Positions 53,331-63,202 of a stretch of DNA of 64,000 nucleotides are shown piece by piece. Within the stretch, counting starts at the first letter, position 1, and every line of letters starts with the position of its first letter. The position numbers and the translations under genes are program-made. The notes below the pieces were generated by a model, which saw only the letters and a list, made by a program, of their open reading frames with translations, was not told where the DNA came from and made no database searches. This DNA comes from Piliocolobus tephrosceles (taxonomy: Eukaryota > Chordata > Mammalia > Primates > Cercopithecidae): assembly GCF_002776525.5 (NCBI RefSeq), contig NC_045436.1, forward strand, positions 161,122,835 through 161,186,834. Reading direction: 5' to 3'.

Positions 53331-54720
53331 TATTATATCTTAAAAATTAGCAATAATTTATTGATATTAAATATCTAGTCACTGCTTAAATTTCTCCAAT
53401 TGTCTCAGGATTGTTTAATTTATTTTTTAGACTTAGGATCTAAATAGGCCAAAAATTGCAGTTGGTAGTGATAGGTGTTTAAATCTTTTTTAATCTGTTG
53501 ACATCTCCTTTGTTATATGTTTTCTTGCAATTTACCAAAGAAAACAGGTTGTCCAGCAGCATTTTCCTAACCCGAATTTTGATAAGTGTACCTCTATGGT
53601 GTCACTTAATGTATTCTTCTGTCTCCTGTAGTTCCTGAATGTTGGTGGTTAGATCTAGTGCTTTGAGCAGACTTCAATTTTCGGGCCAATATTTGTCATA
53701 GAAGGTGACATGGGAAGTCTGATCGTCTCTCTTTGTTGCTTAGCACACCTATATCCACTGATTTGTTACGACTTGCACAGTGGTGATATTCTGACTCCAT
53801 CATTCCTTCTCATTGTTAACTGAAGCAGCTTTAGAAGTTTCTTCCACAATGGTGCAATGTCCTCTTCAACCATCTGATACCTAGAGGTGCAGGTCATGCA
53901 GGAGATAAGACAAGGAACTAATTTCAGATGAGTTGGTTTCCCAGAATCCTATAAGAGGGACTACTGTGTTTTATTTTGTTGGTGTGTTTCATTATAAACT
54001 AGTGGATATCAACATACGTATTTGTTTTTTGTCTATGATAGCTATTATTTTTTGTTTCATTGGCCTATGGGAGAGAACTTCTTCGGATTGGATCTTGGAC
54101 TCCCTGGACACATCCCTGGGACCTTTGGGGTCAAACCAGAGAAAAGAAAGCTCAGGTACTTAGGGTAGGCTGTGTGTTTCCTGCCCTAGACCTGTCAAGG
54201 CTGTAATGCAAGGGACCCTGCTGTCTTCCAGGGAAAATGGTATTTGGGAACACCATTTATGCATTTGGCGTTATGGGCTTAGTTATTGTTTCTGAGCTTT
54301 TTCAGTAGACAGAGTAGAAAATGGTATTTGTTTATAAGATTACGTATGTCGTGACTTTATACTAATAGTTGCAGTTCGACTACAGGGTTTTTGTCTAACC
54401 CATCGATATCTTTTCTCCCACACTGAAAAATTGCAGAATGACTTCTTTACTTTAAACCTCTCTGTATACACTACAGTCTCAAAATAATGATTTTCATACT
54501 ACTTCTGAAACTTGAGATTTCTGAGCAGCTTAAGATATTTTTTGCAATTCTTTTTGCCCTTAGGGAGTATCCCACTAGGGATGGGCTATTAAATTACTAT
54601 GCTTTCAAGTTGCTCTAAATAGGTTCTCTCTGTGTGACTGTGCCACCAACCTAATTCTAGCTGTGTTGGGTTCATTTGCTTTATTTTACTTTCCATTTTA
54701 AGGGATTGCTTTTTTAAAAT
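53331..54720 (-). repeat. Probable continuation of old antisense L1-like sequence
   Basis: Phrases such as 'TTCTCCAATTGTCTCAGGATTG', 'TCTTTTTTAATCTGTTGACATCTCC' and 'ATTGTTAACTGAAGCAGCTTTAG' resemble parts of old L1M or related LINE relics read in reverse. The match is weak and I cannot place boundaries. Confidence 0.4.
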
Positions 54721-54729
54721 TTAACTTTG

Positions 54730-54861
54730 CTGGCCAGGCATGGTGCCTCTGTAATCCCAGCACTTTGGGAGGCTGAGGCAAGAGGATCACTTGAGCTCAA
54801 GAGTTTGAGACTAGCCTAGGCAACATGGTGAGACCCTGTCTCTACAAAGTAATAATAATAA
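54730..54861 (+). mobile_element. Free Alu left monomer with target-site duplication
   Basis: A single left arm ('GGCCAGGCATGGTGCCTCTGTAATCCC' to 'GGTGAGACCCTGTCTCTAC') with an AATAATAAT tail. TAACTTTG occurs on both sides (54722-54729 and 54862-54869). Confidence 0.92.
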
Positions 54862-55007
54862 TAACTTTGTTATATGATTTTGTAATGTATATATGGTTTT
54901 AGAGGGTAATCTATAAGCAAGATATATCCAGAAAAGTCCAGCTTCTGTCTCTGTTACTTCCCAATAAAGTCATTCAAAGCTGCTTCTATAGTTACTTTCC
55001 ATTTTTA

Positions 55008-55302
55008 TTTATTTATTTATTTTGAGATGGAATCTCCCTCTGTTGCCCAGGCTGGAGTGCAGTGGCACCATCTCAGCCCACCACAACCTCCGCCTCCAGG
55101 GTTCAAGTGATTCTCCTGCCTCAGCCTCCTGAGTAGCTGGGACTACAGGCACATGCCACCATGCCCGGCTAATTTTTGTTTTTTAGTAGAGATGAGGTTT
55201 CACTTTGTTGGCCAGGCTGGTCTCGAATTCCTGACCTCATGATCTACCCACCTCGGCCTCCCAAAGTGCTGGGATTACAGGCATGAGCCACCGTGCCAGG
55301 AC
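55008..55302 (-). mobile_element. Alu, full length (AluS-like)
   Basis: Antisense Alu starting with a TTTA-rich tail. The target-site duplication TTCCATTTTTA is perfect (54997-55007 and 55303-55313). Confidence 0.97.
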
Positions 55303-55578
55303 TTCCATTTTTAAATATAGGTAGATATAGATTTATGCACTTGTATATACATACATAGCATGTATTTGTATGTGTATCTCTTCTTTCTTAATTAAACGGT
55401 AGAAAACAGTATATGCTTCTCAGCTTCTCGTATTCTCATTTAACAAACAATCCCAGAGACCACGCTCCCTCCTTGCTCTTTTGAATTTTAATGTTTTCAT
55501 CCAGTGGAGTTGCCATCTCATTCAGCTCCTTCTCAGTCTTCAATTAGCCAGCATGTCCTGAGTTGGCTCTTCAGTTTC

Positions 55579-55840
55579 ATTTTATTTTATTTATTTTATT
55601 TTATTTTTTGAGACAGAGTTTCATTCTTTTGCCTAGGCTAGAGTGCAGTGGCACCATCTCTGCTTACTGCAATCTCCACCTGCCTCCCAGGTTCAAGTGA
55701 TTCTCCTGCCTCGGCCTCCCGAGTAGCTGGGATTACAGGTGCCCGCCACCACGTCTGGTATTATTAGTAGAAATGGGGTTTCACCATGTTGGCCAGGCTG
55801 GTCTCGAACACCTGACCTCAGGCTATCCACCCATCTTGAC
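55579..55840 (-). mobile_element. Alu, truncated at its 5' end
   Basis: Antisense Alu with a (TTTTA)n tail. It carries a small deletion around 55757 and stops at 'GGCTATCCACCCATCTTGACC', short of the usual head. Confidence 0.94.
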
Positions 55841-55899
55841 CTTTGTTTTTTGTGTGTGTGCTAACTTTTCTCATCCAAGGACAAGGTATATGAAAACGT

Positions 55900-56115
55900 A
55901 GGACTATCAGTCATGTTTCCTGTTAGTAAATAATTTAATTCAATTTCAATCCAAATCCTAACAGGACTTTTTAAGGAAATTTTGTAAGCTGGCTAGACAA
56001 TCATGGAAAAGAGAAATGGACTCAGGTGGCCAAGAAAATTTTGAAATAATAAGAAAAATGAGGGAAGACTTTCCCTACCAGATATTGAAGCATATCCTGA
56101 GAGTCTATAATGTAG
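55900..56115 (+). mobile_element. Old L1 ORF2 fragment
   Basis: 'AATTTCAATCCAAATCCTAACAGGACTTTTTAAGGAAATTTTG', 'GGCCAAGAAAATTTTGAAATAATAAGAAAAATGAGGGAAGACTTTCCCTACCAGATATTGAAGCATATC' follow a stretch of L1 ORF2 downstream of the reverse transcriptase core. It is broken and short. Confidence 0.75.
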
Positions 56116-56490
56116 ACAAACTTTACTAACATGTTATAAGACATCTGCTCCTGGCTATGAGGAAGCAACAAAGCCCAGATTCAGCCTCCTCCCTAAACAA
56201 CCATATTACTAGACAAAATACACAAAATAACAATTTTCAGGCATTGGACAAAGGACAACATAGAGAAGGAAAATAAAATAAGGGGAACTCTAATGTTGCC
56301 AGCTTACTGCCAGGAGAGAATTTCTCAGCTGTAGCTCATGGAAGGAGCACCCAGAGTACAGAGTCTGAAGGGGTCAAAGGAGCTAGGATTTGTGGGGCAG
56401 GGCCAACGAGTAATGAGCCACATCGGGAGGACCCTGAAGATCTGCAGAGGGCTCCCCTTGAGAGTTTAGCTTAGTATCAATCAGTTTATG
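56116..56490. other. Unannotated, perhaps further LINE relic
   Basis: 'CTCCTGGCTATGAGGAAGCAACAAAGCCC' and nearby text look LINE-like, but I cannot assign them. Confidence 0.35.
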
Positions 56491-56857
56491 TGTGCCTTAG
56501 TCAGCTTGGCCTGCTGGAATATACACTGGGAGGCTTAAACAACATACACTTATTTCCCACAATTCTGGAGGCTGGCAGTTTGAGATCAGGGTGCTGGCAT
56601 GGTCAGGATCTTGATGAGGACCCTCTTCCTGGTTATGTCCTCACATGACCTTCCTTGTTACTTGCATATAGAGAGGCAGAAGTAACAATTCCTCCTCTTT
56701 TTATAAGGGCATTAATTTCATGATGAGGGCCCCACTCTCACGAACTAATCTAATTCTAATTACTTCCCAAAGGCCTTATCAATGAATACCATTACATTAA
56801 GGTTTAGGTTTTCACTGTATGAATTTTGAGGGGGACACAAGCATTCAGTCCATAGCA
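56491..56857 (-). mobile_element. MLT1-type MaLR LTR, antisense
   Basis: Reverse LTR from 'TGTGCCTTAGTCAGCTTGGCCTGCTGGAATATACACTGGG' through 'ATTCTGGAGGCTGGCAGTTTGAGATCAGGGTGCTGGCATGGTCAGG' and 'GTATGAATTTTGAGGGGGACACAAGCATTCAGTCCATAGCA'. TTATG and ATATG (56486-56490, 56858-56862) are a near-perfect 5-bp duplication. Confidence 0.9.
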
Positions 56858-57315
56858 ATATGTATGGGAAAATTACATGAAGTGTGGGGAAGATCACCAG
56901 AATGGATCAGGTAAAGCAATAGCCAGAACTAGCCCTAGGCTAAAGATTGTTCTGGATCCAACTAACAAAGCATGAAGGCAAGCTTTGAAAGGATTGAATT
57001 CATTCAACATGCCAGGATAGGGGTTTTCTGCCATCATCTTCACACAGAAGCATTGATTTTGACAACTGCCCCTAGACGACAGTACCTTTGTGGGAGTCTG
57101 AGAGTACAGCAGAGAAGTTCTAGTACACTGTGGAGCAAAAAGTCTGATAATAGATGCATTGAAGAGGGTAAGAAGAACAATTTCACTTTAACTGTGTCAC
57201 CTTTCCCCCAAGGCAGCACAGTTTAGTGCCAAGAGAGACTCCTTCAGCCTGCAATTTCTCCTACAGGGGAAAGTGAATGCATAGCAAGCAAGTACCTGGC
57301 TTATCCAGTCATGAA
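56858..57315. other. Unannotated segment
   Basis: No named repeat. An 84-codon frame here has no recognisable family. Confidence 0.45.
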
Positions 57316-57800
57316 GAGTGCTACTCAAGAGGTCCACCTCTTTCTTACTGTTTGGACGAACGGAGGCAAGATGGTGCACTTCCCGGTTCTTCTTCACCAC
57401 CAACTCTTCCCACGCGCGCGAAAATGCAGACGGCGACCCCGGAAGGTGCAGATCAACTGGGCATGCGCCAGGTGACGTCAATCCGAAGAGACCAAGATTT
57501 ACCTGGTCGCACCTGCGGAACGCCCCCAGACACGCCCGTGCCCCGCCTATTGCCCTCCCACTCCTAGAAAAGCCGCTCTTGGCCATTGAGCCACACGGCC
57601 TTCTCACAGCCCCAGTCCTGTCGGGATGTCGGGACTGTGGGAAGTCCATCCCAGACGGGGTACTCTGCTGGCCTCCTTTGCCGGAGGCCGACAGACTACT
57701 CCCCCACACCTTAGGTTACCAAAAATAAACTTGCAGTTTTGCTCCTACACTTGCCTACCCGCTGGTTCTTTTGTGCTCGCTCTGGTGGTCTTAGAAAAAA
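57316..57800 (+). mobile_element. CpG-rich LTR-like block with promoter motifs
   Basis: The GC- and CpG-richest sequence of the window. Order on the plus strand: YY1-like AAGATGGTG (57368-57376), CGCGCGCG, ETS-like CCGGAAG (57439-57445), NRF1-like GCATGCGC (57461-57468), a perfect CRE palindrome TGACGTCA (57473-57480), a weak TATA-like CTAGAAAAG (57563-57571), and AATAAA (57724-57729). A pyrimidine-rich U5-like 'CTGGTTCTTTTGTGCTCGCTCTGGTGGTC' follows. This is the layout of U3-R-U5, so I infer a solitary retroviral LTR of unknown family. The limits and the TG/CA ends are not established. A cellular promoter is the alternative. Confidence 0.5.
57473..57480. promoter_or_regulatory. Perfect CRE palindrome TGACGTCA
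   Basis: The full 8-bp CREB/ATF consensus is present. It sits within 40 bp of NRF1-like and ETS-like words, in the only CpG-dense block of the window. Binding and activity are not shown by sequence alone. Confidence 0.6.
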
Positions 57801-58382
57801 CAAATCACTTACCTCACACAGAATATGGAGGTGACTGGCACAGCCAAAAAGTTCAGAGAGTTGGGAGCAAGGAAGAGAGCTGGGGATTCGCATTAACCAG
57901 GGCTCAGAACTCAATAAAGGGCCATGGATCTTACTAGCTCCCTTGCTTGGCAGGTTCCATCAGGAAGCCCTCCTGTAGGTTACTGGAAATGCTTTGTTTA
58001 CAGAATCCCTCAGCTTGCTCACAGGCACCCTAAATGCTTTGCATGTCCCACCCTTCTCCACCCCATGGTCCTTATGCATCTCATCACAAATGCAAGTACA
58101 AGCCTCTGCAGAAGGCTCATGACCATGTGCAGAAAGCCATCCTAACTCTGTGAGATTGGGACAAGGCACATAAACTTGACCATTTCAGAGAACAGCCTTA
58201 AAAAAAAGATCAAGAGAAGGCATACAATCTTAGGAATCTCCGCCTCCACAAGTGGTAACAAGAAGTGTGAACCAGACCCATTAATAGGAAAGGACTGAGA
58301 AAACCTCAGAATCCCTATTCAGGCCTAATAGTGCAGGTATTTCTCTCCCAAAGTCAGTCAACAGAGACTGGAGAGGATGATT
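57801..58382. other. No recognisable feature
   Basis: Between the CpG-rich block and the assembly gap. I recognise nothing. Confidence 0.4.
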
Positions 58383-58486
58383 GCATCTTCAAATGAAAAA
58401 CAAAAACAAAACAAACAAACAAAAACAACNNNNNNNNNNGCATCTTCAAATGAAAAACAAAAACAAAACAAACAAACAAAAACAAC
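58383..58486. other. Assembly gap (10 N) flanked by an identical 47-bp repeat
   Basis: The 47 bp at 58383-58429, beginning GCATCTTCAAATG and ending in AAAC-rich sequence, recur exactly at 58440-58486, on either side of N at 58430-58439. The likeliest reading is two contig ends that overlap and were placed in tandem without merging, so one copy and the Ns are probably artefactual. Confidence 0.9.
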
Positions 58487-58520
58487 AATGCAAGATCCTA
58501 ATGTAATTGAAAAATCAAGG

Positions 58521-58837
58521 GCTGGGCACAGTGGTTCACACCTGTAATCCCAGCACTTTGGGAGGCCGAGGTGGGCAGATCACAAGGTCAGGAGACTGAG
58601 ACTATCCTGGCTAACACGGTGAAACCCCGTCTCTACTGAAAATGCAAAAAATTAGCTGGGCGTGGTGGTGGGCACCTGTAGTCCCAGCTACTCAGGAGGC
58701 TGAGGCAGGAGAATGGCGTGAACCTGGGAGGTGGAGCTTGCAGTGAGCCGAGATTGCACCACTGCACTCTAGCCTGGGTGACAGAGCAAGACTCTGTCTC
58801 AAAAAAAAAAAAAGAGAAAAAAGAAGCAAGGAAAGAC
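58521..58837 (+). mobile_element. AluY-like element
   Basis: Sense Alu with 'GATCACAAGGTCAGGAGACTGAGACTATCCTGGCTAACACGG' and 'GAATGGCGTGAACCTGGGAGGTGGAGCTTGCAGTGAGCCGAG'. AAATCAAGG occurs on both sides (58512-58520 and 58838-58846). Confidence 0.96.
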
Positions 58838-58941
58838 AAATCAAGGAAACATGATACTAACAGAGGAGACCACCCCTCCTATTGTCTTATCCCCAATTTC
58901 TACATCCAAAAAAAGAAGAAGTAAAAACTAAAAGGCAGAAA

Positions 58942-59324
58942 TGAAATCCACAGGCAGAGAGCCCAGCACTGCTGGTGCCACGCCCTAGGCCTGGTAGTTA
59001 AAGATCAACCCCTGACCTAACCAGTTATGTTATCTGTAGATTCCAGACATTGTATGGAAAAGCATTGTGAAAATCCCTGTCCTGTTCTGTTCTGTTCCGA
59101 TTACGAATGCATGCAGCCCCCAGTCACGTACCCCCTGCTTGCTCAATCGATCACAGCCCTCTCACGCGGAACCCCTTAGAGTTTAAGCCCTTAAAAGGAA
59201 CAGGAATTTCTCACTCAGGGAGCTCAGCTTTTGAGACGCAAGTCTGCTGAAATTCCCGGCTGAACAAAGTTCCTTCCTAATTTAACCCGGCGTCTGAGTT
59301 TTGTCTATGGCTCATCCTGCTACA
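58942..59324 (+). mobile_element. 5' LTR of the HERV-E/Harlequin-like provirus (LTR2-type)
   Basis: About 383 bp from TGAAATCCACAGGC to 'CATCCTGCTACA'. It contains 'CCTGTCCTGTTCTGTTCTGTTCCG', 'GCATGCAGCCCCCAGTCACG', 'GCTTGCTCAATCGATCACAGCCCTCTCACGCGG' and a TATA-like 'CCCTTAAAAGGAAC' (about 59189-59202). A degenerate polyadenylation site GAACAAAG stands where AATAAA is expected. The left boundary is my best TG. Confidence 0.8.
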
Positions 59325-59329
59325 TTTCT

Positions 59330-59347
59330 TGGTTCCCTGACTGGGAA
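59330..59347 (+). other. Retroviral primer-binding site, tRNA-Glu type
   Basis: TGGTTCCCTGACTGGGAA lies five bases after the LTR end. It is complementary to the 3' end of tRNA-Glu apart from a C-to-T change at position 13. Use of tRNA-Glu defines the HERV-E-like group. Confidence 0.85.
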
Positions 59348-59875
59348 GCGAGGTGATTGGCAGACGGTCGAGGCAGCCCCTTAGGCAACTTAGTTAGGCC
59401 TGCCCTGTGGAGCATCCCTGCAAGGGACTCCGACCAGCCTGAGTGATGTGGATCCAAAGAGTGCTCCCAGGTAGGCAATTGCCCCGGTAGGACGCCTCGT
59501 CAGAGCAGTGTATGGCAGGCCCCCGTGAGGATCAACACAGTTGCTGAACACCGGGAAGGAGTTGACACTTGGAGTCCGGACATCTGCAACTTGGTAAGTC
59601 TGGCCTTTGGAACTTGCCTACTCCATTGGAGTGGAAGCGTGGCCTGATCACCCACGGTGTGTCTATACCGGCACTTTGGTTTTTGTTTTTGACTTGACTT
59701 GGATTGCTTGATACTTTGGTTTTGGTGTTGACCTGGTTTGGATTTCTTGATACTCTGATTTGGGTTTTGATTCTGGTTTGGTGTAAACTGCAAAAGTGTG
59801 TGTGTGCCCTTTTTACCCGTTCTTTGTTTTGTGGTGTGTGTGTGGTGTTAGTGTGGTGTTTTTTCTCAAGGAAGC
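59348..59875 (+). mobile_element. Retroviral leader between primer site and gag
   Basis: A GC-rich leader, then a TTGG- and TGTG-rich part ('GTGTGTGTGTGCCC', 'GTGGTGTGTGTGTGGTG'). CCCAG|GTAGGC at 59466-59476 is a plausible splice donor position. I see no upstream reading frame of interest. Confidence 0.7.
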
Positions 59876-60150
59876 ATGGGTCAGTCATGAAGTAAGCCCA
59901 CCCCACTAGGAACTATGTTGAAAATTTCAAGAAAGGATTTAAGGGAGATTACAGTGTTACTATGACATCAGGAAAACTTAGAACTTTGTGTGAAATAGAC
60001 TGGCCAGCATTAGAGGTGGGTTGGCCATCAGAAGGAAGCCTGGACAGGTATCTTGTTTCAAAGGTATGACACAAGGTAACCTGTAAGCCAGGGCATGTAG
60101 ACCAGTTCCTGTACATAGATACTTAGTTACAGCTGGTTTTAGATCCCCCC
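59876..60150 (+). pseudogene. gag relic (matrix region) of the provirus
   Basis: Begins ATG-Gly-Gln, the myristoylation-type start of gammaretrovirus-like gag, but codon 5 is TGA (59888-59890). A frame change near 59921-59926 leads into a second open stretch with clear matrix-type text. Two further stops follow in that frame, TGA at 60067-60069 and TAG at 60124-60126. The rest of gag (capsid, nucleocapsid) is not recognisable before a purine-rich low-complexity stretch, so most of it is deleted. Confidence 0.8.
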
Positions 60151-60194
60151 CACCCCCGCTTGAGAGAACAGCAGCATACGTGGCTGGCAGAGGC

Positions 60195-60284
60195 AAGGAA
60201 GGACCAGCAGAGAGAGAGAAGAAGAGACAGAGAGGAAGAGACAGAGAGACAAAAAGGGAATCAAGGAGCGAGAAAGAGAGAGAG
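60195..60284. repeat. GA-rich low-complexity tract
   Basis: Purine-only GAGA, GAAGA and CAGAGA units inside the provirus, before the Alu. A similar tract (60580-60690) follows it, so the Alu split one purine-rich region. Confidence 0.92.
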
Positions 60285-60581
60285 AAGCCAGATGTGGTGA
60301 CTCACATCTGTAATCCTAGCATTTTGGGAGGCCGAGGTGGGCAGATCACCTGAGGTCAGGAGTTTGAGACCAGCCTGGCCTACATGGCGAAACCCCATCT
60401 CTATTAAAAATACAAAAATTAGCTGTGCGTGATGGCAAGTGCCTATAATCCCAGCTACTTGGGAGGCTGAGGTGGGAGAATTGCTTGAACCTGGAAGGCG
60501 GTGGTTGTAGTGAGCCGAGATCATGCCACTGCACTCCAGCCTGGGCGACAGAGCAAGACTCTGCCTCACAAAAAAAAAAAA
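60285..60581 (+). mobile_element. Alu inside the provirus
   Basis: Sense AluS-like element (GCCAGATGTGGTGACTCACATC to an A12 tail) inserted in GA-rich sequence. GAGAGAGAAA strings on both sides make the target-site duplication ambiguous. Confidence 0.95.
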
Positions 60582-60690
60582 AGAGAGAGAGAAAGAGAGA
60601 GGCAGAGAGAGAAGAGACAGAGTCACAAGGAAATTCAAAAAGAGAGACTGAAAGTCAAAGAGAGAAAGAAAGAAAGCAAGAGAGAGATAT
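60582..60690. repeat. GA-rich low-complexity tract, second part
   Basis: Purine-rich GAGA, GAAA and GCAGAGA units continuing the tract 5' of the Alu. Confidence 0.9.
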
Positions 60691-60899
60691 ACAAGTAGTT
60701 AAGAAAAAAAAACAGTGTACTCTATTCCTTTGAAAGCCAAGGTAAATTTAAAACCCATAATTGATAACTAAAGGTATTCTCTGTAAGCCCGTAACACCCT
60801 AATACCACTTTGTTGTCACTGTAAATAACGGCGTATCCCAAAAGCACTGAGGTCACGGATAACCAATAGCCTTCCTATCAAAAATCCTTAACCCAGTAA

Positions 60900-61330
60900 C
60901 CCGTGGATGGCCCAAATGCATTCAATCTATAGCAGCAACTGCTTTGCTAACAGAAGAAAGTAGAAAAATAACTTTTAGAGGAAACCTCATTGTGAACACA
61001 CCTCACCAGTTCAAAAACATCCTAAGTAAAAAACAAAGACAAACAAACAAACAAAAAAGGCAAAAAGGTAGCTTACTAACTTAAAAATCTTAAAATATAG
61101 GGTTATTCTGTTAAAAAAAAAAAAAAAAAGATGATTTAACATTAACCACTGAAAATTCCCTTAACCCAGCAGGTTTCTTAACAGGGGATCTAAATCTTAA
61201 TTACCATACAAAGATCTGACCAGACCTAGGAGAAACTCCCTTCAGGACAGAACAATAGATGGTTCCTCCTGGGTAATTGAAAGAGGTGGGGGTGGGGGGA
61301 AAGCCATCTATACCAATTCTAAGTTAATTT
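60900..61330 (+). pseudogene. pol relic: reverse transcriptase connection and start of RNase H
   Basis: Open piece 60920-61027 reads as the region between reverse transcriptase and RNase H of class I pol (an 'AATALLTEES'-type phrase, then a 'TPHQ' phrase). In another frame 61255-61284 encodes IDGSSWVIER, the first catalytic-Asp block (DGSS) of the RNase H domain. Stops and shifts separate the pieces. Protease and the polymerase core are not found upstream. Confidence 0.72.
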
Positions 61331-61880
61331 GAACTAAACAAGATCTTATTAATAGCAAAGGATAATTGAAATCCCAAACTTACAAGGTTTTTAACAAAAG
61401 TAAAGTTTGCTAAAGTTAACAGTGTAACATGTATTACAGTAACTTCTAATCTTGTGGCCTTAGACAATCTCTAGTCCACAGACATAAAGGAAGTTTGCTT
61501 TGGAAAAGAATGATTATCGTCTTCAGAAAAAGGAAAAAAAAGGTGGGGGCAGAATTTATGTTAAAAGAATGTTATATGGTAAATTCTTGTTCTGAAATAA
61601 ATTAACTGGTTGTTTAAAGAAAGAAATATTTGTAATAAGGAAGTTGAGGCATGTCGAGGAATTGTCTGCGAAAGTCGTGAAAAAAACTTATAAAAAAAGA
61701 ATTTATGCAAGAAATATTGTATGATTTAAAAGTAATTAGGTCTCCTGAATGTAAAACTATTGTTTTACATACACAGCTTATGTACAAGGTGTATAAGGAA
61801 AGTAAAACATACCTCTGGTAAAAGGATTATAAGGAGGCATAACAATGTGGATTTTTACCTACATTAAAACATAAAAAAAT
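61331..61880 (+). mobile_element. Decayed proviral sequence, no motif assigned
   Basis: A-rich sequence between the RNase H relic and an Alu. Probably pol, but no recognisable domain. Confidence 0.45.
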
Positions 61881-62182
61881 GGCCCGGCGCGGTGGCTCAA
61901 GCCTGTAATCCCAGCACTTTGGGAGGCCGAGATGGGCGAATCACGAGGTCAGGAGATCGAGACCATCCTGGCAAACACGGTGAAACCGCACCTCTACTAA
62001 AAAATACAAAAAACTAGCCAGGTGAGGTGGCGGGCGCCTGTAGTCCCAGCTACTCGGGAGGCTGAGGCAGGAGAATGGCGTAAACCCGGGAGGCGGAGCT
62101 TGCAGTGAGCTGAGATCGGGCCACTGCACTCCAGCCTGGGCTACAGAGCGAGACTGTCTCAAAAAAAAAAAAAAAAAAAAGT
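61881..62182 (+). mobile_element. AluY of an Old World monkey-like subfamily, inside the provirus
   Basis: Sense Alu with GGCTCAAGCC, ACTAAAAAATACAAAAAACTAGCC, GGTGAGGTGGCGGGCGCC, GAATGGCGTAAACCCGGGAGGCGG and GAGCTGAGATCGGGCC. The shared variants with the copy at 39685 support one young lineage. The A tail is about 20 bp, a sign of youth. Confidence 0.96.
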
Positions 62183-62227
62183 AAAAAAAAAAAGATTTTT
62201 TTTGTTTTGAAGGTTTAAGCAAGTTTT

Positions 62228-62448
62228 GTTTTGTTTTGTTTCTTTTAAGGAGTCTTGCTCTATCACTCAGGCTAGAGTGCAGTGGTGTGATCTTGGGCTC
62301 ACTGCAAGCTCTGTGTCCTGGATTCAAGCCATTCTCCTGCCTCAGCCTCCCGAATAGCTGGGACTACAGGCACCCGCCACCACGCCTGGCTAATTTTTTT
62401 TTTGTATTTTTAGTAGAGATGGAGTTTCACTGTGGTAGCCAGGATGGA
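62228..62448 (-). mobile_element. AluY, 5' truncated, inside the provirus
   Basis: Antisense Alu from a GTTTT-rich tail to 'GGTAGCCAGGATGGA', lacking its 5' part. The target-site duplication GTTTAAGCAAGTTTT is perfect (62213-62227 and 62449-62463). With the sense AluY just upstream it forms a tail-to-tail inverted pair. Confidence 0.96.
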
Positions 62449-62463
62449 GTTTAAGCAAGTTTT

Positions 62464-62863
62464 AAAACATTAATTGTAAAGGAAATTCTGTGTGTAAACA
62501 TACTGGCTAAAGTTAAAGGGGTATCATCCAGTTTTTCTGTGAACTGAACATTAAAATAAAAACACAATGGGTTTTTCTTAAAGCACTAACCTGCTCTTTA
62601 ACAAAAATTATAAAAGGTTAAAAAGAGTCTGTAAAAATCTTACTTTATGGTCCGACATTAAAAATTGAATACATATGTCTACAAGATTTTATTAAAACGA
62701 AGTTTAACATTAATAACACACTAATATAAAGGTGAAATTTAGCTTATCTGGTATAAAAATCATACAGAAAGCACTGTAAAATATAAAATGGTGCTTGGAT
62801 TTCTTTGGTCTAAAAACTAATAAAAATAGGTGCTAAAGGAAATTATTCAGTAAAAAGGCATCA
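62464..62863 (+). mobile_element. Decayed proviral sequence, no motif assigned
   Basis: A-rich text between the Alu and the integrase relic. Presumably pol. I see no motif. Confidence 0.45.
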
Positions 62864-63202
62864 ATGACTATAAAGTCCACTGCTGATGTCCCCACATTTA
62901 AAACAAAAGGTCAGTTTCTTAAAAATTATAAACTTGGTTTAGCACATGTACCACCCCTAGAATTTCCAGTAAACCAGCACCAGTGTGAAGGTCACACTCT
63001 CATCAAAGGGTGGAAAGAAGGAAAATTCGAGCCAACCTCGGAAAGACCCTACCTTGTGCTGCTAACCACCGAGACTGCTGTTAACACAGTGGAAAGGGGA
63101 TGGACTCATCACACCCGAGTCAAGAAAGCACCACCCCCTCCAGAGTCATGTGCCATAGTCCCAGGGGAAAACCCTACCAAACTAAAGCTAAGAAAAATTT
63201 AA
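62864..63202 (+). pseudogene. pol relic: integrase C-terminal domain with GPY/F-type module
   Basis: One open frame of 112 codons. The middle and end match the integrase C-terminus of class I elements: a GWKEG phrase, RPYLVLLTT where the GPY/F motif is expected (the usual Gly is Arg), then a TAV turn, a GWTHHTRVKK phrase and a Pro-rich tail ending at a stop (63200-63202). The zinc-binding and catalytic core domains are missing, so this is only the last part of pol. Confidence 0.8.

Noticed and set aside
57197..57709. 170-codon antisense open frame over the CpG-rich block
   Set aside because: GC- and CpG-rich sequence is poor in stop codons, so long chance frames are expected. Sense frames of 136 and 103 codons overlap it, and no domain or family is recognisable.
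58383..58486. 47-bp repeat considered as a genuine tandem duplication
   Set aside because: The N run lies exactly between identical copies, which fits an unmerged contig overlap better.
60195..60690. Long GA-rich tract considered as a coding acidic/arginine-rich domain
   Set aside because: Low-complexity purine sequence in a broken provirus, split by an Alu, with no conserved frame.
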